NCBI GenBank assembly: GCA_964357925.1
Contig: CAYHMW010000006.1
Location: forward strand, 1 to 47,101
Direction: 5' to 3'
From: CAYHMW01 sp964357925
Lineage (GTDB): Bacteria > Patescibacteriota > Microgenomatia > UBA8517
DNA length: 47,101 nt
The notes below the pieces were generated by a model. It saw nothing but the letters and a program-made list of their open reading frames with translations. It did not search any database and was not told the origin of the DNA. Positions 14,065 through 23,296 of the stretch are shown here, in pieces (the first letter of the stretch is position 1; every line of letters starts with the position of its first letter). The position numbers were made by a program, and so were the translations under genes.

Positions 14065-15378
14065 CTATTTCGCCAAGAGAGTTTTTTTAACTTGTTTGTG
14101 GTGGAGGCGACGGGCGAAGCGGTGTGCTTCGTTTCTTATTCTTTGTACTAGGTTCCTGGCTGCACCTTTTGGTAGGACTTTTTCTTCAAATTTGTTTTCC
14201 AGTTTTAAAATAAGTCTTTCATCGGATTTGGCGATTCCTACAACAGGGATTCCTCCATTTAAAATTTCGGCTGCTGCTACTTGTGGTTTGCCACCATCAA
14301 CGATAATTAGATCAGGTGTCCCCCATTTTTCAAAATGCTTAATTCTCCTACCCAAAATACTTTTCATTGATTCGTAATCGTTATTATTGATTTTGGGATT
14401 TACTTTAAAGTGCCTGTAGAATTTTTTATCAGCTTCTCCATCAATAAAAGTAACCATTGAAGCCGTGGGGCTTGTCCCAGATAAGTGTGCTATATCAAAG
14501 CATTCAATCCGATTAATGGTTTTCACTGAAATGAATTGGTTCAGAAAGTTTTTTAAGTCTTTTAGCTCACCCTCACGGATGTCTTCGATCAGATTGGGAT
14601 CACCTAAATACTCCTCGATTGGAAATTGTGGTGGATTTGTAATGTAGTTTAATACTGCGATTTGTTTTTTGGTGGCAGCTGCCTTTTCGTAATTTTCATG
14701 TCTAGAAAAATTATTCATTTCCTTTGTGAGCGTATTTTTAGTTATTTGAAGTTTGCCATCTAGGATATTTCTAATTTTTTTAATATTTTTTAGGTATTCT
14801 CCTCGAAGAGTTTTAACAGTTGTTGGATCTGTACTAGAAGTATTTATGTAGTTAGGACATGGGTTACAAAGGCCGATTTGGCTTCTTACACATGCCCGCT
14901 TCCCAATCTTGTGGTCGCTATAAGGGAAGGCACTTCGCAATAGTCTTAAGATTTTTTTTACAGAGACGCCGTTTAGATATGGTCCGTAAAGATATTTGTA
15001 GTCACTTGTAACTATGCCGCGCTGACGAAGCGTGAGAACCCTGGGGTATTTCTCTTTTGTAATGCCAATATAAAGTGGACTTTTGTCATCCTTCAGTTGC
15101 GAATTGTAGAATGGTTTATATTTCTTAACTAGCTTGGCTTCTAATAAAAGTGCCTCGATTTCTGAATTCGTGATTATTGTTTTAATTTTTATTGCCTCGT
15201 TAATCATTTGTGCAGTTTTTCTTTCAAGTTGCCCCGCGAAATATGAAGACAAACGAGACCTTAAGTTTTTGGCTTTCCCGATATAGATTGGTTTATTGTT
15301 GATGTCATAGTAGAGGTAAACACCTGGCGACACTGGTGCGTTTTTGATATCTGACCTTTTTACTTTTAGAATCTTCAT
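14065..15378 (-). CDS. uvrC: Excinuclease ABC subunit C, truncated form
   Basis: UvrC makes the two incisions in nucleotide excision repair. The N-terminal GIY-YIG nuclease is intact (GVYLYYDINNKPIYIGKAKN and RLSSYF). A Cys cluster (ACVRSQIGLCNPC) follows, and the C-terminal RNase-H-like nuclease has FDIAHLSGTSPTASMV and LIIVDGGKPQVAAA. At 437 residues it is about 170 shorter than E. coli UvrC and ends directly after the EAHRFARR segment, so the C-terminal helix-hairpin-helix pair is missing. One of the four usual cluster cysteines also appears absent (AFPYSD where FPxRTC is typical). The ATG overlaps the upstream transglutaminase stop (ATGA). Confidence 0.93.
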   Translation of the reverse strand: MKILKVKRSDIKNAPVSPGVYLYYDINNKPIYIGKAKNLRSRLSSYFAGQLERKTAQMINEAIKIKTIITNSEIEALLLEAKLVKKYKPFYNSQLKDDKSPLYIGITKEKYPRVLTLRQRGIVTSDYKYLYGPYLNGVSVKKILRLLRSAFPYSDHKIGKRACVRSQIGLCNPCPNYINTSSTDPTTVKTLRGEYLKNIKKIRNILDGKLQITKNTLTKEMNNFSRHENYEKAAATKKQIAVLNYITNPPQFPIEEYLGDPNLIEDIREGELKDLKNFLNQFISVKTINRIECFDIAHLSGTSPTASMVTFIDGEADKKFYRHFKVNPKINNNDYESMKSILGRRIKHFEKWGTPDLIIVDGGKPQVAAAEILNGGIPVVGIAKSDERLILKLENKFEEKVLPKGAARNLVQRIRNEAHRFARRLHHKQVKKTLLAK

Positions 15379-17201
15379 TTGTGAGATTTTACTTTTTTAA
15401 CTGAAAAATATGAGGCTGCGATTACAATGAAGATTGTTAGTAAAAATATAGTTAGCTGCACAAGTACAATTGTTGGCTTGTTTGTGTGAATGCCTACTGT
15501 TTCGCCGCCTATATTGGCCGATACGAAAGTAGGTGCGTATCTTGCCAGAAGGCCAGAATTTGTTTTAATTAGCATAGTCTCCACTGCGAAAGGCGGAATG
15601 GCTGGAAAAGTTTTAGAACTTATTACCATATCGTCTGCCTTTACTTCGAGTTTTTGATTGTATAGTGCCACTCCTCCTACGTTTCTAAGTGTGGTTTTGA
15701 AGGTTAAGTTTCTAAAATCGACACGAGGTAATTCACTAAGTGACAGATTGATCTTTGGAAAATTATTACCCGACGGGTTCCCCAGGCTTACAAAAACGTC
15801 TTTTTGTGGTTCACTTCCGAGTTTATATGAACCGGCAGGATATGGGAGAGTAGAGCTCATTCCATGATAGGCGAAGGTTATGTGATTAAGATCTAATTTA
15901 TTAAAGTAATCTACCCCACCGGTTGTGTTTCCCCATGTGGGATCAACGGGAACCCACATTGCTCGATCATTATCCCAATATTCTGGCCATGAATGGAGAA
16001 CATCTGCGACCAGCGAAAGAGGCTGTAAGGTGGGATTTTCTGTATATGCATAGCCGTTAGCTTCTCTTGCGGGGATGCCCGCTGCACGAGCGAGTGTTAT
16101 GAAAGCATCTGTAAATTCAAGACAAATTGAGTTGTTTGGATTTTTAAGGGCATCTACTGCTCCTTTTCTTTTAACGTTTGGTTGAACCCTGGCATAATTA
16201 TATGTAAAGTTATCAACTACATAGTCATAAATTTCATGAGGACTCTTTAGATTTTTGGCAATGTTCACGACCAATTCATCTTCGCTTTGCCAGAATTCAT
16301 TAGGCTTTAAGTTTTCTTTTAGGATTTCGTTTGTTGGCTTTGTTAATGCTCTAGGTGAGGAGAACACTTGGGCAATAGCTTTGACCTTAACATCTACTTG
16401 TTCTCTTGGCTTTAGTTTAAACTTTGCTATCCAATTGCCATCTTTATCAACGGTCACATCATCCGGAAGTGGGTCTATTGATTCATATGTCATTTTTTGG
16501 AAAGCGGTGTCAGGCGGAATTGCTATTTCAATAGTTTCCGGACGTTGAATTGGATTTTCGAGGTGGAAAGAAAGATCAAGGGAATAAGTTTGAAATTTGC
16601 CAAATGCGGCTACGACACCAGCTTTTGTTAAGTTATCTTTTGTAAATTGATAGGATCGCTTGTTGAGGGTTGATTGCCTTTGGGATGGCTCAGGCGAAAT
16701 GAAAGCTTCACTTCCCACAAAGACTGGGACGATTAACTCCAAATTATAGTCATCAAAATTACTGTCTTCTGGTATTCGCGGAATGGTAAGTTCTGTAATT
16801 TCTCCTGTCGTTGTAACTAAACTTTTGTCGGTGAATTCAATTGTAAAATCAATTTTTTGACCTCTGCCTATCGCAGGATCAAGAAAATCAACAGTTATGG
16901 TTGTGTGGCCGCTTGTATTTGAATTGAGACTAATGGGAAGTTCATTTTCACCTGAGTTCGCCTTAATGTTTTGTGGCTTTATACCATTCAAGCTCAGTGT
17001 GTACGAGGGCGTGAATATTGTTGTGAAGACGTTTTCAATTGTAATGTTGTGCGTAACGACTACAGTGTCTTCACCTTTTAACTCATAAATAACATTTGCA
17101 GTTGTATTGAATTCTGATTGGGCGGATAAGGAATAAGGAAACAGTAAAACAGTGATCAGCAGCACGCAAGAAGCGACAAAATATTTAGCGATTGAGTTCA
17201 T
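15375..17201 (-). CDS. Secreted transglutaminase-like protein, C-terminal anchor
   Basis: From the ATG at 17201 (608 residues), a standard signal peptide ends in SLSAQS near residue 28. Two or three beta-sandwich regions follow. A transglutaminase-like core comes next, with the Cys in ICLEFTDAFITLARAAGIPAREANG (about residue 360), the His in HSWPEYW and the Asp in VPVDPTWGN. More beta-sheet and a final helix with a basic tail (KKVKSHK) complete it. It should sit outside the membrane as a cysteine peptidase or cross-linking enzyme. An ATG at 17234 is possible, but the signal peptide favours 17201. It overlaps uvrA upstream and uvrC downstream, so it is co-transcribed with excision repair genes. 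Confidence 0.85.
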   Translation of the reverse strand: MNSIAKYFVASCVLLITVLLFPYSLSAQSEFNTTANVIYELKGEDTVVVTHNITIENVFTTIFTPSYTLSLNGIKPQNIKANSGENELPISLNSNTSGHTTITVDFLDPAIGRGQKIDFTIEFTDKSLVTTTGEITELTIPRIPEDSNFDDYNLELIVPVFVGSEAFISPEPSQRQSTLNKRSYQFTKDNLTKAGVVAAFGKFQTYSLDLSFHLENPIQRPETIEIAIPPDTAFQKMTYESIDPLPDDVTVDKDGNWIAKFKLKPREQVDVKVKAIAQVFSSPRALTKPTNEILKENLKPNEFWQSEDELVVNIAKNLKSPHEIYDYVVDNFTYNYARVQPNVKRKGAVDALKNPNNSICLEFTDAFITLARAAGIPAREANGYAYTENPTLQPLSLVADVLHSWPEYWDNDRAMWVPVDPTWGNTTGGVDYFNKLDLNHITFAYHGMSSTLPYPAGSYKLGSEPQKDVFVSLGNPSGNNFPKINLSLSELPRVDFRNLTFKTTLRNVGGVALYNQKLEVKADDMVISSKTFPAIPPFAVETMLIKTNSGLLARYAPTFVSANIGGETVGIHTNKPTIVLVQLTIFLLTIFIVIAASYFSVKKVKSHK

Positions 17202-20109
17202 GAGAGATAAACTTACCTGTGTGTGAATCGGCATTTTTTGCTATGTCAGCAGGTTTACCTTCTGCAACGACACTTCCTCCGAACTCTCCGCCCTCTGGTC
17301 CAAGATCAATGACCCAATCGGCGTTCATAATCACGTCGAGGTTGTGTTCAATTACGATTACAGTATTGCCTTTATCTACAAGGAGCTTAAGAACGACAAG
17401 TAGTTTTTCTAAATCTTTGAAGTGAAGACCTGTTGTGGGTTCATCAAGGATATACACAGTGCGACCGGAATCTCGCCTTGCAAGCTCTGTCGCTAACTTG
17501 ACTCTTTGGGCCTCACCCCCGGAAAGAGTAGTTGCTGGTTGACCTAGTTCTATATAATCAAGGCCAACTGCTTTTAGGGTTTGCAGTTTGTGAACAATGG
17601 GTTCATAGACGTGGAAAAATTCTATTGCTTCTTCTACTGTCATAGTAAGGACATCTGCAATGGATTTGCCTTTGTAGGTGACCTCGAGTGTTTGAGTGTT
17701 GTAGCGAGCCCCTTTACAAACTTCGCAAGTTACCCAAATATCTGGCATAAATTGCATCTCAATTTTGTTTTGACCTTGGCCCTCGCAAGCCTCACAGCGA
17801 CCACCCTTGACGTTAAATGAGAACCGACCTTTTTTGAAACCACTGGTTTTGGCATCTCTCGTCAGAGCAAAAACATCGCGCATCTGATCGAATACTTTAC
17901 AATAGGTTGCGGGGTTGCTTCGCGGAGTTCTCCCAATAGGCGATTGATCAATGAGTACCACTTTGTCGGTCTCGTCAGTGCCTTCTACGTCCCTGTGCTT
18001 GCCTCCCGTGCCATGATATTGCCTGTTGGTTTTTTTTGCGAGAGCATGATAAAGGGTATCAACGATAAGCGTTGATTTACCACTTCCTGATACTCCCGTC
18101 ACTGCAATTAGCTTCCCAAGAGGAAATTCTACATCAATATTTTTAAGGTTGAATTGTTCGGCGCCAATCAATTTTATTTTACCTTTAGTGTCGTTCCATA
18201 AATTTGTTTTAATTTGGATTTTTCTTGTGCCCCCTAAATATGGTCCTGTCACAGATGATTTGTTGTTTTTTATTTCATCAAGCGTACCACTGGCTACTAT
18301 ACTGCCACCATGCTTGCCGGCCTTAGGTCCGAAATCGAAAATGTAATCTGAAGAACGCATTACGTCTTTATCGTGTTCGACCACAATTACTGTGTTGCCA
18401 AGTTCTCTCAAAGACTTAAGTGTTTCGATTAATCTTTCATTATCTCTAGGATGAAGTCCAATTGTTGGCTCGTCCAGAATATAGAGAACGCCTGTGAGGC
18501 CAGAGCCAATTTGCGAAGCAAGGCGGATTCTTTGTGCCTCGCCGCCGGCGAGTGTTCCCGCTTCGCGATCAAGACTTAAATAATCCAGGCCGACATCTTC
18601 TAAAAATTGGAGGCGTGAGAGGATTTCTTTAATTATCATCTGACCAATCTGTGATTCGATGTTGGTAAGTATTTTCCCTTCCTTAAGAATTTTTACCCAA
18701 TGGATTGCTTGTGTAATAGGCAAGCCGGTTATGTCAGCAATTGATTTTTTGTCGATTGTTATGCTTAGTGCTTCATCCTTTAATCTTTTACCCTTGCATT
18801 TTTCGCATCTGACTTTCTTCATATAGCGCTCAATTCCGCCCTTAATGTAATCAGAATCTGTGTTTACATATCTTTGCTCCAATTCGTTTACGACCCCTGT
18901 AAATTTTTCGTGAATAACCGTAGCTTTTCCAAACCTATTGGTGCCTTCAACTTTATATTCTTTGGCACCAGTGCCATTCATTAGGAGGTCGATTTGTTCG
19001 GTTGATAATAATTTTATTGGAATATGGGTGTTTATCCCTTCATCTGCGCAAACCTTCGAGATAAGTCTTGATAGCCATGTGTCATGCTCGAAAATACTGG
19101 CATATGGAATGATTCCCCCTTCAACTATTGATATTTCTGGAGCCAAAATCATACTGTTGTCGATTTTTAGGATAGAACCAAGTCCTGTACATTCCGGACA
19201 TGCGCCGTGAGGAGAGTTAAATGAGAAAGTTCTTGGTTCAATTTCTGGTAATTGTATATTGTCTATGGGACAAGCAAATCTTTCTGAGTAAAGGTGATCC
19301 TCAAATTCTTTGGGATATTCCGGAAAGTCAAAGCTAACGTCTTTAATTTTACTGACTATTACCAAGCCATTACTTAGCTTGAGAGCTTGTTCAATAGAGT
19401 CTGCTAGCCGACTTGCGAGAGTCTTCAGTTTGATTTCATCCCTGAGATCTGAGACATTAAAAGAAAGCCGATCAAGGACCGCTTCTATTGTGTGTTTGTT
19501 GGTTTTTATGAGGAGAAAGTCTTCATTTAAGTCTTTGACAATTTTATCGATTCTCGCGCGTTTAATGCCCTTGCCCTTAAGATTATCCAATAGACCTGAA
19601 TATTCACCTTTTTTGTCTTGAACAAGTGGCGAGAGGATCATATATTTTAGATTTTTGTCACCATTTATATTGCCTTTGATTTCTGTCAGAACTTTGTCGA
19701 CAATTTGCTCGACCCCTTGGCTTTCGATTTCTCGACCACAAATTGGACAGTGTGGGTGGCCGACGCGAGCGAATAGCAAGCGAAGATAGTCGTAAATTTC
19801 TGTGACCGTGCCAACTGTGGATCTGGGATTATGGGAGACAGTTTTTTGATCGATTGAAATTGCTGGAGAGAGGCCTTCGATAAGATCAACGTCAGGTTTT
19901 TTCATTATTCCCAAAAATTGTCTGGCATAAGTGCTCAAGCTTTCGACATAGCGCCTTTGGCCCTCAGCATAGATTGTGTCGAAAGCAAGGGAACTTTTAC
20001 CACTGCCAGACATTCCTGTAAAGACAACTAGCTTGTCCTTTGGAATGTCAACATCGATTGATTTGAGATTATGTTCGCGAGCGCCTCTAACTTTAATAAA
20101 TTTGTCCAT
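17185..20109 (-). CDS. uvrA: Excinuclease ABC subunit A
   Basis: UvrA is the damage-sensing ATPase of nucleotide excision repair. Both ABC modules are complete: Walker A motifs GMSGSGKSSLAFDT and GVSGSGKSTLIVDT, signature motifs LAGGEAQR and LSGGEAQR, and zinc-binding Cys pairs (CPICG, CEKCKGK, CEACEGQG, CEVCKG). The length (974 residues) is slightly above the usual 940. The frame also has a TTG at 20118; the ATG at 20109 starts three codons later and is preferred. An extended -10 (TGA-TATAAT) at 20155-20147 gives a leader of roughly 30 bases, with no strong Shine-Dalgarno site. It is the first gene of the uvrA-transglutaminase-uvrC unit. Confidence 0.97.
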   Translation of the reverse strand: MDKFIKVRGAREHNLKSIDVDIPKDKLVVFTGMSGSGKSSLAFDTIYAEGQRRYVESLSTYARQFLGIMKKPDVDLIEGLSPAISIDQKTVSHNPRSTVGTVTEIYDYLRLLFARVGHPHCPICGREIESQGVEQIVDKVLTEIKGNINGDKNLKYMILSPLVQDKKGEYSGLLDNLKGKGIKRARIDKIVKDLNEDFLLIKTNKHTIEAVLDRLSFNVSDLRDEIKLKTLASRLADSIEQALKLSNGLVIVSKIKDVSFDFPEYPKEFEDHLYSERFACPIDNIQLPEIEPRTFSFNSPHGACPECTGLGSILKIDNSMILAPEISIVEGGIIPYASIFEHDTWLSRLISKVCADEGINTHIPIKLLSTEQIDLLMNGTGAKEYKVEGTNRFGKATVIHEKFTGVVNELEQRYVNTDSDYIKGGIERYMKKVRCEKCKGKRLKDEALSITIDKKSIADITGLPITQAIHWVKILKEGKILTNIESQIGQMIIKEILSRLQFLEDVGLDYLSLDREAGTLAGGEAQRIRLASQIGSGLTGVLYILDEPTIGLHPRDNERLIETLKSLRELGNTVIVVEHDKDVMRSSDYIFDFGPKAGKHGGSIVASGTLDEIKNNKSSVTGPYLGGTRKIQIKTNLWNDTKGKIKLIGAEQFNLKNIDVEFPLGKLIAVTGVSGSGKSTLIVDTLYHALAKKTNRQYHGTGGKHRDVEGTDETDKVVLIDQSPIGRTPRSNPATYCKVFDQMRDVFALTRDAKTSGFKKGRFSFNVKGGRCEACEGQGQNKIEMQFMPDIWVTCEVCKGARYNTQTLEVTYKGKSIADVLTMTVEEAIEFFHVYEPIVHKLQTLKAVGLDYIELGQPATTLSGGEAQRVKLATELARRDSGRTVYILDEPTTGLHFKDLEKLLVVLKLLVDKGNTVIVIEHNLDVIMNADWVIDLGPEGGEFGGSVVAEGKPADIAKNADSHTGKFISHELNR

Positions 20110-20146
20110 TTCACGCAAATTTTCCAGCGGATTTCCGTGGCATGCA

Positions 20147-20155
20147 ATTATATCA
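20147..20155 (-). promoter_or_regulatory. Extended -10 promoter of uvrA
   Basis: TGA-TATAAT on the minus strand, about 37 bases before the ATG. A GCATGC palindrome lies just downstream, but no operator shared with uvrB or lexA is visible. Confidence 0.6.
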
Positions 20156-20171
20156 CGCAGGTATTGGTGGT

Positions 20172-20225
20172 TGTCATTCCTGGCTTGACCAGGAATCTAG
20201 ATCCCGCATCAAGTGCGGGATGACA
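20172..20225. repeat. Palindromic repeat element, full copy (54 bp)
   Basis: Two hairpins stand side by side: ATTCCTGG/CCAGGAAT (20176-20196) and ATCCCGCA/TGCGGGAT (20201-20221). They are bounded by TGTCAT and ATGACA. The right 29 bases (20197-20225) recur exactly at 47001-47029 inside a glycosyltransferase gene. This resembles small dispersed palindromic elements known in many bacteria. Confidence 0.75.
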
Positions 20226-20232
20226 TGTGGAA

Positions 20233-20790
20233 TCACTTGGTAAGAGTGATTGTCAGGGGTTTGGCGAAGGAGGGTGTGAGTTGATCTTTCCCAGGTGATG
20301 CAAGGGCAGATTTATCCCCCAATTTGATATCGGTAAATATAAGTTCTGAGTTAATCGGAGACATTGTGATGACGGCGACTGTATTTTTGTCTGTAAACTG
20401 CGCTTTTGCTTGTGGGACAATAGTATAGAGAACTTCTCCTGCTTCGTTGTCCACTGAATTGGTTAATATTTCAGTATTTGTCCAGAGGTTGCCGCTTTTT
20501 ATGGTCGTTACTTGCAACATTTTGGGGTCGTAAATTAAATGTGTTGTAGCAGCAGTAATTTCTTGACCTGGGAGAGTTTCAGCTGAAACTATTACATCGT
20601 AATTGCCTCCTGGTTGCCAAACAGTACTTTGTGAAATTACCCTCATTTGGATCGGTATGGGAGCATCTGTGGAAGTGGAAGAAGACTTGTTGCCAGAGCT
20701 TGGGGAGATAATGATCATCGTGGTAAAACCAACCCCGGCAACAATAAGAAGGGCAAATAGTATTCCTAATGCAGTCCTTTTTGTTTCCAT
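20233..20790 (-). CDS. Cohesin-domain-like anchored surface protein
   Basis: From the ATG at 20790 (185 residues) there is one N-terminal helix (about 8-27), a Ser/Thr-rich linker, and a beta-rich domain from about residue 45 to the end. The domain has the cohesin-type order: a strand with YDVIVSAE, THLIYDPKMLQV, NEAGEVLYTIV and ELIFTDIKL. No dockerin-like repeat is seen in this window, so the partner is unknown; such single domains in small-genome bacteria may bind surface glycans or proteins. A GTG at 20823 would add 11 residues but falls inside the promoter (TTGTGT, 17 bases, CATAAT). Confidence 0.7.
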   Translation of the reverse strand: METKRTALGILFALLIVAGVGFTTMIIISPSSGNKSSSTSTDAPIPIQMRVISQSTVWQPGGNYDVIVSAETLPGQEITAATTHLIYDPKMLQVTTIKSGNLWTNTEILTNSVDNEAGEVLYTIVPQAKAQFTDKNTVAVITMSPINSELIFTDIKLGDKSALASPGKDQLTPSFAKPLTITLTK

Positions 20791-20796
20791 AATATG

Positions 20797-20825
20797 ATTA
20801 TGAGGACAAACTGTTTTGAACACAA
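20797..20825 (-). promoter_or_regulatory. Promoter of the cohesin-like gene
   Basis: TTGTGT (20825-20820), a 17-base spacer and CATAAT (20802-20797), 6 bases from the ATG at 20790. Confidence 0.55.
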
Positions 20826-20865
20826 GTCTGGTTTTATCCTATAATTTTGTAGATTACTTTTTCTT

Positions 20866-20874
20866 TGATATAAT
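20866..20874 (+). promoter_or_regulatory. Extended -10 promoter
   Basis: TGA-TATAAT on the plus strand, about 38 bases before the GTG start at 20913. A second TATAAT lies at 20840-20845. Confidence 0.6.
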
Positions 20875-20912
20875 ACACGTATTCTGTTTAAATAACCCTA
20901 AATGGAGGATCA

Positions 20913-21158
20913 GTGAGTCACTTGACAAATATTCAGTTTCGCGGGCTGAAGATTGGTGACCGAGTGCGCTTGGTTATGGGAGCGGGAGACCATTATCTGG
21001 ATGCAGTGGTTACCATTGCTGATAGACCTCGTGCATCTGTGAGCGTGATAGTAAGTAAAATTTTAAAGAAGGGCAGTGGTTGTACCGCGATAAAGGGTGA
21101 TATCTTAATCGCGGATATCAGCGAACTGTTCCTTCTTCAGACTGGGTCTCTGGTTTAA
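20913..21158 (+). CDS. Small basic soluble protein, unknown
   Basis: This 81-residue protein has no signal or membrane segment. It looks like a small beta-barrel (IGDRVRLVMGAGDHYLDAVVTIADR, SVIVSKILKK, DILIADISELFLL), a shape common among nucleic-acid-binding domains, but I cannot name a family. The start is GTG, with GGAGG 4 bases upstream. It has its own extended -10 promoter and a strong terminator. Confidence 0.65.
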   Translation: MSHLTNIQFRGLKIGDRVRLVMGAGDHYLDAVVTIADRPRASVSVIVSKILKKGSGCTAIKGDILIADISELFLLQTGSLV

Positions 21159-21166
21159 GTTTATCG

Positions 21167-21192
21167 TAAAGCCCGACTGAGTTCGGGCTTTA
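21167..21192. terminator. Bidirectional terminator, small gene / uvrB
   Basis: A 10-bp stem (21167-21176 with 21183-21192, GC-rich core GCCCGA/TCGGGC) is followed on the plus strand by ATTATTTTT. It lies between two convergent genes and abuts the uvrB stop codon. Confidence 0.85.
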
Positions 21193-21193
21193 A

Positions 21194-23215
21194 TTATTTT
21201 TCCAACTCTTTGATTTTGTCTCTGATTTCGGCGGCGAGTTCGAATTCGAGGTCTGCCGCTGCCAGGTGCATTTCTCTTCTTAATGTTGTTACTAATTTCT
21301 TTTTATCAGACGGCGTTAATGCGTCACTATTAATATTTGGAAGTGAATAATAGGTAGGTTCATTTGTCCCGAGGCCTTTAATCTCTGAATCTTCTTTGTT
21401 AACCAACCTTTCTCTGATTGGCTTTGTGATGCTTTGTGGTGTAAGTCCCAATACTCGATTCATCTCGATTTGGTATTCACGTCTCCTTTTAATTTCAGCT
21501 AATGCACGCTCCATTGAGCCTGTCATTCTATCCGCGTACAAAATTACTCTCCCCTCTTTGTGGCGAGCTGCGCGACCCATTGTTTGGATAAGAGTTACGT
21601 CACTTCGCAAAAAACCTTCTTTGTCGGCATCTAGAATTGCCACCAATGAGACCTCTGGAAGATCAAGGCCCTCGCGAAGAAGATTAATGCCGACTAGTGC
21701 ATCATATTTGCCCTCACGTAAATTATCGAGTATTTCTGTCCTATCGAGGGTTGCCACATCACTATGAATATATTGCACATCAATGCCTTCCTTATTCATA
21801 AACTCTGCTAAATCTTCTGCCGTGGCTTTTGTAAGAGTCGTTATGAGGGCTCGTTGACCGACTTTCTTTCTTTTTTTAACTTCTTCAATTACATCCCGAA
21901 CTTGGCTTGATGTGGGCCTTATGTCGACTTCAGGATCAGGGATCGCAGTGGGGCGAAGTAATTGCTCGACAACATTATCCTTACCCGCCATTGATAGTTC
22001 CCAATCACTAGGTGTTGCGCTAATTGCGACAAACCCAGGAACTTTTCTCATAAATTCATCAAATTTAAGCGGACGGTTATCTAGTGCCGCGGGAAGTCTG
22101 AAGCCATACTCAATTAATGTACCTTTTCTTGATAGATCACCTGCATGCATCCCCCGGACTTGAGGAAAAGTAATATGAGACTCATCAACAAACAATAACC
22201 AGTCTTTGCCGTATGCTTCATTAAAATAATCAATGAGTGTGAAGGGAGCATCTCCTGGCGATCTGCCATCGAAATAACGAGAGTAATTTTCGATACCTTT
22301 GACATAACCGACTTCGTGGATCATATCAAGTTCGTAATTTACTTTTTGATGTAAGCGGTGGGCTTCAAGATCTTTGCCAGCTTTTTTAAATTTTTGCATT
22401 TGTGCTTCAAGGTCTTTCTGGATTGTTTCAAAGACTTTCTCGTTATTACTGGGATCGGCAATAAAATGTTTGGCTGGGTAAAGAATAAAGTAATTTGATT
22501 TATTGGCAGGGGTTGCCAAAGGCTCTCCAGTGACTGCATCAATTAGTCTGATGTTTTTGATTTTATGATCAAGAAGTTCGAGATCGACGGCATAATCAAG
22601 ATATGCTGGAAAAATTGTAATAGTGTCCCCTTTTATCCTGAAGCTTCCTCGATTCATGCCAAAATCTCCCCTGTCGTATTGGAGATCAATCAGACGCGAT
22701 ATGATTTGCTCACGTTCGATACTCATCCCTTCCGTCATTTCAAAAACAAACTTACCGTATTCTTTTGGTGAGCCAATGTTATAGATACAACTAACGGATG
22801 CCACGACAATTACATCGTTTCTCGTCAGGATGTTGGCAGTTGTCTGGAGGCGAAGCTTGTCGATGAGCTGGTTTATATCGGCGTCCTTTTCGATATAAGT
22901 ATCAGTTGATGGAATGTAGGCTTCTGGTTGGTAATAATCGTAATAACTCACAAAATAACTCACTGCATTTTCTGGAAAGAAATCGCGAAATTCTTGATAA
23001 AGCTGTGCCGCAAGTGTTTTGTTGTGAGAAATTATGAGTGCTGGTTTTTGAGTCCTCTCAATTACATTTGCTGCGGTGAATGTTTTTCCCGAACCTGTTA
23101 CTCCAAGGAGAACTTGTTTGTCGACACCCTTTTTGACGCCATCAACTAGCTTAGTGATAGCGTTTTCTTGGTCTGAAATGGGCTTAAAATCTGATTTTAG
23201 TGTTAACTTTGGCAT
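21194..23215 (-). CDS. uvrB: Excinuclease ABC subunit B
   Basis: UvrB is the helicase-like damage verifier that loads UvrC. It has the Walker A motif GVTGSGKTF near residue 40, the beta-hairpin region with YYDYYQPEAYIPSTD, DESH, the helicase motifs SVSCIYNIG, VAISATPSDWE and QTMGRAARH, and a C-terminal UVR motif (DLEFELAAEIRDKI). The length of 673 is normal. The ATG lies 8 bases after TAGAAT (23229-23224) and has no Shine-Dalgarno site. It is divergent from lexA across 100 bases, the arrangement expected for an SOS-controlled pair, although I could not find a shared operator. Confidence 0.97.
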   Translation of the reverse strand: MPKLTLKSDFKPISDQENAITKLVDGVKKGVDKQVLLGVTGSGKTFTAANVIERTQKPALIISHNKTLAAQLYQEFRDFFPENAVSYFVSYYDYYQPEAYIPSTDTYIEKDADINQLIDKLRLQTTANILTRNDVIVVASVSCIYNIGSPKEYGKFVFEMTEGMSIEREQIISRLIDLQYDRGDFGMNRGSFRIKGDTITIFPAYLDYAVDLELLDHKIKNIRLIDAVTGEPLATPANKSNYFILYPAKHFIADPSNNEKVFETIQKDLEAQMQKFKKAGKDLEAHRLHQKVNYELDMIHEVGYVKGIENYSRYFDGRSPGDAPFTLIDYFNEAYGKDWLLFVDESHITFPQVRGMHAGDLSRKGTLIEYGFRLPAALDNRPLKFDEFMRKVPGFVAISATPSDWELSMAGKDNVVEQLLRPTAIPDPEVDIRPTSSQVRDVIEEVKKRKKVGQRALITTLTKATAEDLAEFMNKEGIDVQYIHSDVATLDRTEILDNLREGKYDALVGINLLREGLDLPEVSLVAILDADKEGFLRSDVTLIQTMGRAARHKEGRVILYADRMTGSMERALAEIKRRREYQIEMNRVLGLTPQSITKPIRERLVNKEDSEIKGLGTNEPTYYSLPNINSDALTPSDKKKLVTTLRREMHLAAADLEFELAAEIRDKIKELEK

Positions 23216-23223
23216 AAAGTTAA

Positions 23224-23229
23224 TTCTAC
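23224..23229 (-). promoter_or_regulatory. -10 box of uvrB, 8 nt from ATG
   Basis: TAGAAT on the minus strand, 8 bases from the uvrB ATG. The -35 is weak. Confidence 0.5.
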
Positions 23230-23267
23230 AGCATCCGAAACAAAGGCGAAAGGTTAAAAATACTTCT

Positions 23268-23296
23268 TGACTACTTCGGGTTTTGTTTGATAGAGT
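23268..23296 (+). promoter_or_regulatory. Promoter of lexA
   Basis: TTGACT (23268-23273), a 17-base spacer and TAGAGT (23291-23296). A TACTTC direct repeat (23262 and 23273) overlaps the -35 region and is the only operator-like element that I could see. Confidence 0.55.
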
